NCBI GenBank assembly: GCA_963795795.1
Contig: CAWCJS010000027.1
Coordinates: 372,001-436,000 of the forward strand
DNA length: 64,000 bases
From: Palsa-504 sp963795795
GTDB taxonomy: Bacteria; Actinomycetota; Actinomycetes; Streptosporangiales; Streptosporangiaceae
Direction of reading: 5' to 3'
A program made the position numbers and the translations under genes. The notes beneath the pieces are model-generated. The model saw only the letters and a program-made list of their open reading frames with translations, ran no database searches and was not told the origin of the DNA. Below, in pieces: positions 46,189 to 53,519 of the stretch. Within the stretch, counting starts at the first letter, position 1; each line of letters begins with the position of its first letter.

Positions 46189-46682
46189 GCGAATTCGACG
46201 AACTCCGGGCGCTGGTACGCGAGGTCATCCGCGACGTGCTGCCTAACGGCCTGCCGGTAACCGAAACGGTTGACATTTCGACAAACGAGGACCTAGCTGC
46301 GTTCGTCGACCGGCTCCTGAATCTGGATCCTGGAGAGCGCGAGGACCTGCAGGCTGGCCGGAAACGGTTCAGGCTCGCCCGGCGAAGCGGCGACACCGCT
46401 GGCCATAACGGAACCACCGCGGCCCCGGACGTCGCAGCCCTCCCGATCCGCCCGGCCGCGCCCCAGCCCCCGGCCCCGCCGGCCCCGACCCAGGTCCCAC
46501 AGGGTCCGGTCCCAGGAGGCGCCCCGGTCCGGCGGGTGGAGAGCGGGGCGGTCACCGAGGCGCTGGTCAAGCAGGCGGCGCGGGCCGGCGAGCGGCTCGT
46601 GCTGGGCCGGGGCGCCGTGCTGACCCCGCTGGCCAGGGACCGGGCCCGCGCCAGCGGCGTCGAGATCGTGAAGGAGCGCTGA
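46185..46682 (+). CDS. Microcompartment-associated protein of unknown function
   Basis: 165 residues in three parts. Residues 3-17 (EFDELRALVREVIRDVL) form an amphipathic helix resembling encapsulation peptides and the C-terminal helix of the aldehyde dehydrogenase. The middle is acidic, then Pro/Ala-rich (about 75-105). The end (VTEALVKQAARAGERLVLGR, then GAVLTPLARDRARASGVEI) matches a short domain I associate with proteins of other microcompartment loci. It could anchor a cargo protein to the shell or act as a scaffold. It is coupled to both shell-protein neighbours by overlapping codons. I cannot name a family with confidence. Confidence 0.75.
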   Translation: MSEFDELRALVREVIRDVLPNGLPVTETVDISTNEDLAAFVDRLLNLDPGEREDLQAGRKRFRLARRSGDTAGHNGTTAAPDVAALPIRPAAPQPPAPPAPTQVPQGPVPGGAPVRRVESGAVTEALVKQAARAGERLVLGRGAVLTPLARDRARASGVEIVKER

Positions 46683-46945
46683 TGCTGACCGCGACCGTGA
46701 TCGGAAACGTCTGGGCGACGCGCCGCCTGAAGGAACTGCCCAGTGGCGCCTTCCTCGAGGTGGAGGCCGAGGGTACCGGCCAGCGGCTCATCGCCTTCGA
46801 CGTCCTCGGCAGCGGCGTCGGGGAACGCGTGCTGGTCGCCCAGGGGTCGGTCGCGGCCGCCTGGTTCCCCGGCAAGCCGCCGCCGGTCGACGCGCTGATC
46901 ATCGGCTCGATCGACCCGGACCCCAAGAATCCCAAGGACCCCTAA
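46682..46945 (+). CDS. Microcompartment vertex protein, EutN/CcmL (BMC-P) type
   Basis: 87 residues of the EutN/CcmL pentamer family: MLTATVIGNVWATRRLKELP start, VLGSGVGERVLVAQGSVAAA core and DALIIGSID end. Pentamers cap the vertices of the shell. Only one BMC-P gene is present. The ATG overlaps the previous stop (TGATG). Confidence 0.93.
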   Translation: MLTATVIGNVWATRRLKELPSGAFLEVEAEGTGQRLIAFDVLGSGVGERVLVAQGSVAAAWFPGKPPPVDALIIGSIDPDPKNPKDP

Positions 46946-46961
46946 CGAAACGGAGTTAGTG

Positions 46962-47243
46962 ATGGCTGATAACGCGATCGGATTGATCGAGACCAAAGGG
47001 TACGTCGCCGCGCTCGCGGCGGGAGACGCCATGGTCAAGGCGGCGAACGTCACCATCGTCGGCCGTGAGCAGGTCGGCGACGGGCTGGTCGCGGTGACGA
47101 TCGTCGGGGACGTCGGCGCGGTGAAGGCCGCGACCGAGGCCGGCGCCGAGACCGCCACGAGCGTCGGCGAGCTGATCTCGGTCCACGTGATACCGCGCCC
47201 GCACCCCGAGCTGGCCAGGCACTTCAAGATCAGCGGTGACTGA
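46962..47243 (+). CDS. Microcompartment shell protein, single-domain BMC-H
   Basis: 93 residues from the ATG at 46962, six bases after CGGAG (a GTG one codon upstream is less well placed). It shows the BMC-H pattern: AIGLIETKGYVAALAAGDAM, a pore loop with QVGDGLVAV and VGDVGAVKAATEAGAETA. The pore motif contains Asp between the glycines, which may influence which small molecules cross. It is the only hexameric facet protein in the window and so probably the most abundant shell component. Confidence 0.94.
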   Translation: MADNAIGLIETKGYVAALAAGDAMVKAANVTIVGREQVGDGLVAVTIVGDVGAVKAATEAGAETATSVGELISVHVIPRPHPELARHFKISGD

Positions 47244-47913
47244 AGGCTCAGCTCCCGGGGGCCACGGCCAAACCGGTTCCCCTGAGCTGCGTGTCTACCT
47301 CCTGGTGCGGGACCTGCAGCCGCAGTTCGCCGCGTACCTGGGCACGCCGACCCGCGCCCGCGGCTATCCACCGTTCGCCGGGCAGCACGCCCTCATCGTC
47401 GAGGTAGCGCCCGCGCTCGCGATCGAGCGGGTCACCGACCTGGCGCTGCGCGCCGTCCCCGCCGTCGAGCCCGGTATCTTGTTCGTGGAGCGGCAGTTCG
47501 GGGTGCTCGAGGTGCACGGGCCCGACCTGGACGACGTGCGCCGGGCCGGGCACGCCATCCTCGACGGTCTCGGCGCCGACGAGAAGGACCAGCTCAAGCC
47601 CCGGATCCTGTTCTCCGACGTCATCGAGGACGTGACGGACGCGCACGCGATCATCATCAACAGGAACCGGGCCGGGTCCATGATCATCCCCGGCGAGACC
47701 CTCGGCGTCAGCGAGGTCACGCCCGCCCTGTTCGCCGCGGTCGCCGCCAACGAGGCCGAACGCGCCGCGCCCGGCGTGACGCTGGTGGACGTGTCGATGA
47801 TCGGGGTGGCGGGGCGGATCTACCTCAGCGGGCCCACGCCGGACGTGCGGCGCGCGCAGCAGGAGATCACCGAGGTGCTCTCCGCGGTGGCCGGGCGGGA
47901 GCACGGGGGGTGA
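47236..47913 (+). CDS. Microcompartment shell protein, tandem-domain BMC-T, copy 2
   Basis: 225 residues, two BMC domains, paralogous to the gene at 45586: LFVERQFGVLEVHGPDLDDV ends domain 1 and MIGVAGRIYLSGPTPDVRRA ends domain 2; GSMIIPGETLGVSEVTPALF lies between. A polar N-terminal extension of about 15 residues and a short Gly-rich C-terminal tail distinguish it. The GTG start overlaps the BMC-H gene by eight bases. Two different BMC-T proteins alongside one BMC-H and one BMC-P matches the known RMM set. Confidence 0.92.
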   Translation: MTEGSAPGGHGQTGSPELRVYLLVRDLQPQFAAYLGTPTRARGYPPFAGQHALIVEVAPALAIERVTDLALRAVPAVEPGILFVERQFGVLEVHGPDLDDVRRAGHAILDGLGADEKDQLKPRILFSDVIEDVTDAHAIIINRNRAGSMIIPGETLGVSEVTPALFAAVAANEAERAAPGVTLVDVSMIGVAGRIYLSGPTPDVRRAQQEITEVLSAVAGREHGG

Positions 47914-47915
47914 TT

Positions 47916-48974
47916 ATGGACGCGCCCGATCTGCCGTCCGCCGGACCCGATTCGGCGCCGGGCGGGCACGACCTGTCGGCGGGCGGGGATGTCATGGACC
48001 GGGTGACCGAATGCGCCGTCCAGGCGCTCCAGGCGTACGGCTGCCACCCCGCCACCACGGTCGGGCTGCTCAACGTCTCGGAGAACGCCACCTTCTTCGT
48101 GGAAGACCCCGAGGCCGGACCCTCCGTGCTGCGCGTGCACCGGCTCGGGTACCACACCGAGCAGGAGATCGCCTCCGAACTGGCCTGGATGGACGCCCTG
48201 CGCGCCGAGGCCGGGGTGCGCACGCCCAGGGTCCTGCCGGCCCTCGACGGGCGGCGGGTGGTGACCGTGGCCGAGCGCGGCGGTACGGCCGTGCGGCACT
48301 GCGTCCGCTTCGAGTTCCTGCCCGGCACCGAGCCGGGCGCCGAGCCCGGCGACGCCGGCCTGACCGCCAGCCACTTCGAAGAGCTCGGCGAGATCACCGC
48401 GCGGATGCACCATCACGCCCGGGGCTGGCGCAGGCCGGACTGGTTCACGCGGTTCCACTGGGACTACGCGGCGGCGTTCGGCCGCACCCCGCGCTGGGGC
48501 CGCTGGCAGGACGGCATCGGCGTCGGGACATCCGAGCGAGAGGTGCTCACCCGCCTGGACGACATGCTCAGGACGCGGCTGCAGGCGTTCGGCATGGGCC
48601 CCGGGCGCTACGGCCTGGTGCACGCCGACACCCGGCTGGCCAACCTGCTCGTGCACGACGGATCGGTCAGCGTGATCGACTTCGACGACTCGGGGTTCAG
48701 CTGGTACCTGTACGACCTGGGCACTTCGGTGAGCTTCTTCGAACACGAACCCGAGGTACCGGGCCTGGTGGACAGCTGGCTGGAAGGCTACCGCCGGGCC
48801 GGCGTGCTGTCCGCCGAGGATCAGGCCGAAATCTGGACGTTCATCATGTTCCGCCGGCTGCTCCTGCTCGCCTGGATCGGCTCGCACCAGGGCGTCGACA
48901 TCGCCGCTGAACTGGGCGCCGGGTACACCCAAGGCAGCTGCGACCTGGCCGAGTCGTACCTAAGCACCCACTGA
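47916..48974 (+). CDS. APH/choline-kinase-type phosphotransferase, copy B
   Basis: 352 residues from the ATG at 47916, just after a run of six G residues acting as a ribosome site (a GTG at 47910 is an alternative). It has the catalytic loop LVHADTRLANLLVHDG and VIDFDDSGFSWYLYDLGTSV, and WDYAAAFGRTPRWGRW as in copy A. Within the shell operon it should phosphorylate the amino-alcohol substrate. The first 30 residues are Pro/Gly/Asp-rich and poorly conserved. Two kinases of this family in one region suggest two related substrates. Confidence 0.9.
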   Translation: MDAPDLPSAGPDSAPGGHDLSAGGDVMDRVTECAVQALQAYGCHPATTVGLLNVSENATFFVEDPEAGPSVLRVHRLGYHTEQEIASELAWMDALRAEAGVRTPRVLPALDGRRVVTVAERGGTAVRHCVRFEFLPGTEPGAEPGDAGLTASHFEELGEITARMHHHARGWRRPDWFTRFHWDYAAAFGRTPRWGRWQDGIGVGTSEREVLTRLDDMLRTRLQAFGMGPGRYGLVHADTRLANLLVHDGSVSVIDFDDSGFSWYLYDLGTSVSFFEHEPEVPGLVDSWLEGYRRAGVLSAEDQAEIWTFIMFRRLLLLAWIGSHQGVDIAAELGAGYTQGSCDLAESYLSTH

Positions 48975-48984
48975 GAGGACGCGC

Positions 48985-49758
48985 ATGTTCACATCGATCG
49001 CAGGCCGGGCCGTCGTGGTCACCGGGGGCACCCGGGGCATCGGCAAGGGGATCGCCAGCGTGTTCGCCCGCAACGGCGCGCGGGTCCTGATCACCGGGCG
49101 GGACGACGAGATCGGCCGGAGGGCCGCCGACGAGCTGCCCGGGGAGGTCTCGTTCCTGGAGGCCGACACGGCCCTGCGGGAAGACTGCCGCCGCATGGCC
49201 GCCATCGCGGAGGAGCGCCTCGGCGGCGTCGACGTGCTGTGCGCCAACGCCGGGATCTTCCCCGACAGCAGGCTGGAAGACATGTCCGAGGAGGACCTGG
49301 ACGCGGTGCTGGCCGTCAACCTCAAGGGCACGATCCTGGCCGTCCAGGCCTGCCTGCCCGCCCTGCGGCGCTCGGGGCGCGGCCGGGTCATCCTCACCTC
49401 CTCGATCACCGGGCCGATCACCGGCTTCCCCGGCTGGACGGCCTACGGCGCGAGCAAGGCCGGCCAGCTCGGGTTCATGCGGACCGCCGCGATCGAGCTG
49501 GCCTCCAGCGCGATTACGGTCAACGCCATCCTGCCGGGCAACATCGCCACCGAGGGCCTGGCCAGCCTCGGCCCTGAGTACGCGGCCGGGATGACCGCGG
49601 CGATCCCGCTGAACCGGCTGGGCAGCGTCGACGACATCGGGTACGCCGCGTTGTTCTTCGCCACCGACGAGGCCGCCTACATCTCCGGGCAGACGATCGT
49701 GGTGGACGGCGGCCAGGTGCTGCCCGAGTCTCCCGAGGCGATGGCAGCGGCGGGCTGA
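48985..49758 (+). CDS. SDR-family oxidoreductase of the microcompartment operon
   Basis: 257 residues. It has the TGGTRGIGKGIASVF motif, CANAG, catalytic Ser in TSSITG and YGASK; GAGAGGACGC precedes the ATG. The C-terminus VVDGGQVLPES is normal. In the mycobacterial RMM locus the SDR oxidises 1-amino-2-propanol to aminoacetone, and this gene sits in the equivalent place between kinase and GntR regulator. Its stop overlaps the regulator's ATG. Confidence 0.9.
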   Translation: MFTSIAGRAVVVTGGTRGIGKGIASVFARNGARVLITGRDDEIGRRAADELPGEVSFLEADTALREDCRRMAAIAEERLGGVDVLCANAGIFPDSRLEDMSEEDLDAVLAVNLKGTILAVQACLPALRRSGRGRVILTSSITGPITGFPGWTAYGASKAGQLGFMRTAAIELASSAITVNAILPGNIATEGLASLGPEYAAGMTAAIPLNRLGSVDDIGYAALFFATDEAAYISGQTIVVDGGQVLPESPEAMAAAG

Positions 49759-50564
49759 TGAGCGCGGATCCCTTGGCCGCCGGGCCGATCGGCAGCGGCC
49801 GGACGCCCGAGGAGGTCCGCCGCGCTCTGGCCGGCCGGATCGGCAGCGGGCAGCTGCACCCCGGCCAGCGGCTGGGAGCCGAGCGAGCTCTCGCCGCCGA
49901 ACTCGGCGTCAGCCGCGCCACCCTCAGGCAGGCGCTCGCGGTCCTGGAGGAAGGCGGCGTGGTCCGCCGGGTGCCCGGCCGCGGCGGCGGCACGTTCGTG
50001 GCCAAGGGCAAGATCGAGCGGGACCTGTCCCGCATCGTCGGCGTGCCCGCGCTGCTGCGCAGTCAGGGCGTGGTCGCCGGGACCAGGGTCCTCAGCGCGC
50101 GGCTGACCGCCGCCGACGACGTGACCGCGCAGGCGCTGCGCGTCCGCCCCGGCGACCTGGTAGTCGACCTGGTCCGGATCAGGCTCGCCGACGGCAGCCC
50201 GTTCTCGCTCGAGCGCGCGAAGCTGCCCGCCAAGCGCTTCCCGGGGCTGCTCGAGCTGCCGCTGGGCGGTTCGGTCTACGAGCTGATCGAGGAGCACTTC
50301 GGCACCACGCCGGGCGAGGCCGTGGAGCGGATCGAGGTAGCCCTCGCCTCGCCAGACGAGGCGGCCATCCTCGATATCGAGCCAGGGGCCCCGCTGATGG
50401 CCATCACCAGGACCACCACCGACGGCGACGGCGAGCCGATCGAGTTCTCCCGCGACCTGTTCCGCGCCGACCGCACCCGCATCGTGGTCCGCACCGAGGG
50501 CGGCGCGCGCGCCGTCCCCGGCCGCGCCCAGGTCGTCGAGCTCAGAGCGCAGGGGTCCCAATGA
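49758..50564 (+). CDS. GntR-family regulator with UTRA domain (HutC type), copy B
   Basis: 268 residues: a winged helix (GQRLGAERALAAELGVSRAT, then LRQALAVLEEGGVVRRVPGR and GGTFVAKGKIERDL) plus a UTRA domain (FSLERAKLPAKRFPGLLELP, GEAVERIEVALASPDEAAIL). It is closely related to the regulator at 35493, so the two may read similar ligands and DNA sites, for example the palindrome GGTTGAGT-N13-ACTCAACC at 42515. It lies inside the operon and is coupled at both ends, so shell genes, regulator and dehydratase are probably co-expressed. Confidence 0.9.
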   Translation: MSADPLAAGPIGSGRTPEEVRRALAGRIGSGQLHPGQRLGAERALAAELGVSRATLRQALAVLEEGGVVRRVPGRGGGTFVAKGKIERDLSRIVGVPALLRSQGVVAGTRVLSARLTAADDVTAQALRVRPGDLVVDLVRIRLADGSPFSLERAKLPAKRFPGLLELPLGGSVYELIEEHFGTTPGEAVERIEVALASPDEAAILDIEPGAPLMAITRTTTDGDGEPIEFSRDLFRADRTRIVVRTEGGARAVPGRAQVVELRAQGSQ

Positions 50565-52810
50565 CCACATCACCGCGACCCGTGGGCCGGATCAGGTTCA
50601 TGGACCAGCAGCGGGTCAACCTGGACGGCTTCGCGGTCGAGAACCCCGAGCTCGGGCTGACGGCGATGCGCTCCCCGCACGACCCAGACCCCGGCCTGGT
50701 CGTCAAGGACGGCCGGGTGGTGGAGCTGGACGGCGTGCCCGAGGCCGAGTTCGACTCGATCGACACCTACATCGCCCGGCACGGCCTGGACCTGGCCGTC
50801 GCGGACGAGGTCATGAGCCTGACCGACGTCGCGTTCGCCAGGCTCCTGGTCGACCCGGCGGTCCCGCGGGCCGAGATCATCAGGCTCAGCGCGGGCGCCA
50901 CCCCGGCGAAGCTCGCCCGCGTCCTGGCCCTGCTCCGCCCGCCCGAGCTGGGCCTGGCCATGACCAAACTCCGCGCCCGCCGCACCCCCAGCAACCAGGC
51001 GCACGTCACCAACCGGCTGGACGACCCGCTGCTGCTGGCGGCGGACGCGGCGACGGCGGCGGCGTTCGGCTTCCGCGAGATCGAGACCACCGTGCCCGTG
51101 CTCGCCGACGCGCCGAGCAACGCGGTGGCCTGCCTGATCGGGGCGGCGTTCGGCGCCGACGGCGTGCTCATCCAGTGCTCGGTCGAGGAGGCCCTGGAAC
51201 TGGAGCTCGGCATGCGCGGCCTCACGTCTTACGCGGAGACCATCTCGCTGTACGGGACCGAGCAGGTGTTCACCGACGGCGACGACACGCCGTGGTCCAA
51301 GGCGTTCCTGACCTCCGCGTACGCCTCGCGCGGCATGAAGATGCGGGTCTCCTCCGGCGCGGGCGCCGAGGTCCTGATGGCGGGCGCCCGCGGCCAGTCC
51401 ATGCTCTACCTGGAGGCGCGCTGCGTCGCCCTGGCCCGCGCGATCGGCGCCCAGGGCGTGCAGAACGGCGGCATCGACGGCGCCAGCGTCGCCGCCGCGG
51501 TGCCGTCCGGGCTGCGCGAGCTGATGTCCGAGAACGTCATGGTGATGATGCGCAACCTGGAGTCCTGCTCGGGCAACGACGCGCTGATGAGCGAGTCGGA
51601 CATGCGCCGGACCTCCCGCACGCTGCCGATCGTCCTGGCCGGCTCGGACTTCGCGTTCAGCGGGTTCGGCTCGATCCAGCGCTACGACAACATGTTCGGC
51701 CCGAGCAACTTCAACGCCGAGGACATCGACGACTTCCTGGCCATGCAGCGGGACTGGGGCATCGACGGGGGCCTGCGGACCGTCGCGCCGGCCCGGATCG
51801 GCGAGCTGCGCCGCGAGGCCGCCCAGGCCTGCCGCGCCGTGTACGCCCACCTGGGCCTGGCCGACTTCAGCGACGAGCACGTGGACCTCGCCGTGGACGC
51901 GGCCGGGTCCAAGGACCTCGGCGAGACCGACACGCTCGCCGTCCTGTCCGCGGCCCACGCCATCCGCCAGCGCGGGCTGACGGTGGTGGACATCGTGGCG
52001 GCTCTCGACGAATGCGGCTATGTCGATATGGCCGAACGAACGATGGCCTTCGTCCGCGCCCGACTGACGGGCGACTATCTGCAGACGTCCGCGATCTTCG
52101 ACGAGCAGCTCAAGGTCCTCTCCCTGGTCACCGACCCCAACGACTACGCGGGTCCCGGCACCGGGTACGAGCCCTCACCGGAACGCCAGCGCGAGATCGA
52201 CGCGATCCGGCAGGCCCGGAGCGTGGATGACCTGCGCGCGGTGCAGGCGCGCTCCGCCGTCGCGATGCTCGCCGCGGTCGGCCCGGCCCGGCCCGGCCAG
52301 GGCCCGCGCGACGTGGTGATCGGCGTCTCGCCCGCCGTCGGGCGCGACGTCTGGCGGTGCCTGTCCGGGCTGGCCGTGACCGACGTGCTCCGCGAGATGC
52401 TGGCCGGTCTGGAGGAGGAGGGCTGCACCGGGCGCATCGTCCGGTTCAACGACTCCGTCGACCTGGGCCGGATCGGCCTGGCCGCGGCCCGGCTGGCCGG
52501 GTCGGGCATCGGCATCGGCCTGCAGGGCAAGGGCACCGCGCTGATCCACCGCCGCGACCTGGCCCCGCTGGCCAACCTGGAGCTCTACTCGGTCGCCCCG
52601 TCGGTCACGCCCGAGCTGTACCGGCTGCTCGGCGCCAACGCCGCCCGGCACGCCAAGGGCAGCACCCCCGACCCGGCCAGGAACCCGTACTCGGACGAGG
52701 CCATCGAGGCCCGCTACCACACCACGGTCATCGCCCTGATGGAACTGGAGCGCCGCCGCATGGACGCCGCCGCGCCGCCGGAAGAGCTGTCACTGGAGGG
52801 ACTGCGGTGA
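50561..52810 (+). CDS. B12-dependent diol/glycerol dehydratase, fused large and medium subunits
   Basis: 749 residues. Residues 1-560 align with the large (PduC-type) subunit and about 575-745 with the medium (PduD-type) subunit (VVIGVSPAVGRDV, GSGIGIGLQGKGTALIHRRD, ANAARHAKG). By alignment to the Klebsiella enzyme with a constant offset of 5, the catalytic and substrate ligands are kept: His148, Glu175, Glu226, Gln301, Asp340 and Ser367. The pocket residues Ser301 and Gln336 of Klebsiella become Asp306 and Ala341. It should convert a 1,2-diol or related compound to an aldehyde using adenosylcobalamin. No encapsulation-type helix is evident at either end. Confidence 0.92.
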   Translation: MTTSPRPVGRIRFMDQQRVNLDGFAVENPELGLTAMRSPHDPDPGLVVKDGRVVELDGVPEAEFDSIDTYIARHGLDLAVADEVMSLTDVAFARLLVDPAVPRAEIIRLSAGATPAKLARVLALLRPPELGLAMTKLRARRTPSNQAHVTNRLDDPLLLAADAATAAAFGFREIETTVPVLADAPSNAVACLIGAAFGADGVLIQCSVEEALELELGMRGLTSYAETISLYGTEQVFTDGDDTPWSKAFLTSAYASRGMKMRVSSGAGAEVLMAGARGQSMLYLEARCVALARAIGAQGVQNGGIDGASVAAAVPSGLRELMSENVMVMMRNLESCSGNDALMSESDMRRTSRTLPIVLAGSDFAFSGFGSIQRYDNMFGPSNFNAEDIDDFLAMQRDWGIDGGLRTVAPARIGELRREAAQACRAVYAHLGLADFSDEHVDLAVDAAGSKDLGETDTLAVLSAAHAIRQRGLTVVDIVAALDECGYVDMAERTMAFVRARLTGDYLQTSAIFDEQLKVLSLVTDPNDYAGPGTGYEPSPERQREIDAIRQARSVDDLRAVQARSAVAMLAAVGPARPGQGPRDVVIGVSPAVGRDVWRCLSGLAVTDVLREMLAGLEEEGCTGRIVRFNDSVDLGRIGLAAARLAGSGIGIGLQGKGTALIHRRDLAPLANLELYSVAPSVTPELYRLLGANAARHAKGSTPDPARNPYSDEAIEARYHTTVIALMELERRRMDAAAPPEELSLEGLR

Positions 52811-53169
52811 CCGAGATCCGGGGCCTGTCAGGGAAGCCGGTAGCCGATCTGACCCTCGAGGCCGTGCGGGCCGGCGAGGTCAGCCTGGCCGACCTGCGGA
52901 TCCACCCGGAAACCCTGGAGCGCCAGGCGGTGGTGGCCGAGCAGCACGGGAACCCGCAACTGGCGGACAACCTGCGCCGCGCCGCGGAGCTGACCCGGCT
53001 GCCCGACGACGATGTGCTCGGCATCTACGAGGCGCTCCGCCCGGGGCGGTCCACCGCCGCGGAGCTGACCGTGCTGTCCGAGTCCCTGGCCGACCGAGGC
53101 CTGCCGCGCTGCGCAGCGCTGGTGGCCGAGGCCGCCGAGGTCTACGCCCGCCGTGGGCTCACGGCGTAA
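52807..53169 (+). CDS. Diol dehydratase small subunit
   Basis: 120 residues with a GTG start overlapping the dehydratase stop. It matches the PduE/DhaG small subunit: LTLEAVRAGEVSLADLRIHP, ETLERQAVVAEQHGNPQLAD, NLRRAAELTRLPDDDVLGIY and EALRPGRSTAAELTVLSESL. It completes the dehydratase, supporting a functional holoenzyme of (fused large-medium plus small) dimers. Confidence 0.93.
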   Translation: MTEIRGLSGKPVADLTLEAVRAGEVSLADLRIHPETLERQAVVAEQHGNPQLADNLRRAAELTRLPDDDVLGIYEALRPGRSTAAELTVLSESLADRGLPRCAALVAEAAEVYARRGLTA

Positions 53170-53268
53170 GGCGGGCCCGGCCCGGTGAATCCAGCATGGC
53201 GGCAGCCTGGGCCTTCCTCACGCGCCTTCCCTGATCCCTCATTCGTCTCGCCATCCTCATCCGCCCCT

Positions 53269-53331
53269 GTCCGATCAGGGACAGGGAACGTCCGATCAGG
53301 GGCAGGGAACGTCCGATCAGGGACAGGGAAC
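53269..53331 (+). repeat. Three 21-bp tandem repeats between dehydratase and reactivase genes
   Basis: The unit GTCCGATCAGGGACAGGGAA plus C occurs at 53269-53289, 53290-53310 (one change) and 53311-53331, with GTCCGG starting a fourth. CCCTGTCC (53265-53272) pairs exactly with GGACAGGG (53279-53286), forming a hairpin. A run of six T residues follows at 53340-53345, so part of the repeat may act as a terminator or attenuator. Confidence 0.75.
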
Positions 53332-53346
53332 GTCCGGGATTTTTTG

Positions 53347-53420
53347 CGGGAGGATTCGGGCTTGCGGGAGGATCCGGGGGACTATAGTGCACCAAATCCT
53401 CCCGAAAACCCGGATCCTCC
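53347..53420 (+). promoter_or_regulatory. Interleaved inverted repeats before the reactivase gene
   Basis: CGGGAGGATT (53347-53356) is complementary to 53395-53404, and GGAGGATCCGGG (53367-53378) to 53409-53420. The arms alternate, so both stems together would make a pseudoknot, or they compete, because the two left arms are near-identical. ACTATAGT (53381-53388) sits in the middle. An RNA switch or attenuator is possible. I do not see a cobalamin-riboswitch box. The region 53170-53519 otherwise holds no recognisable gene. Confidence 0.5.
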
Positions 53421-53519
53421 CCGATCTTGCCGGGGCCGGGCGCTCCATCATTCGCACCGGCCACACTGCCCCCTCGCGAGTCGCGCCTGCAGGAGAACGC
53501 TCACTGAGGGGCCAGCCCG

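Noticed and set aside
50570..51958. Long minus-strand open frame inside the diol dehydratase gene
   Set aside because: It is the antisense of a highly conserved coding region in GC-rich DNA and has no recognisable motif.
53269..53331. CRISPR array
   Set aside because: The repeats at 23356, 53269 and 57388 are contiguous or have no unique spacers, and no cas genes are present.
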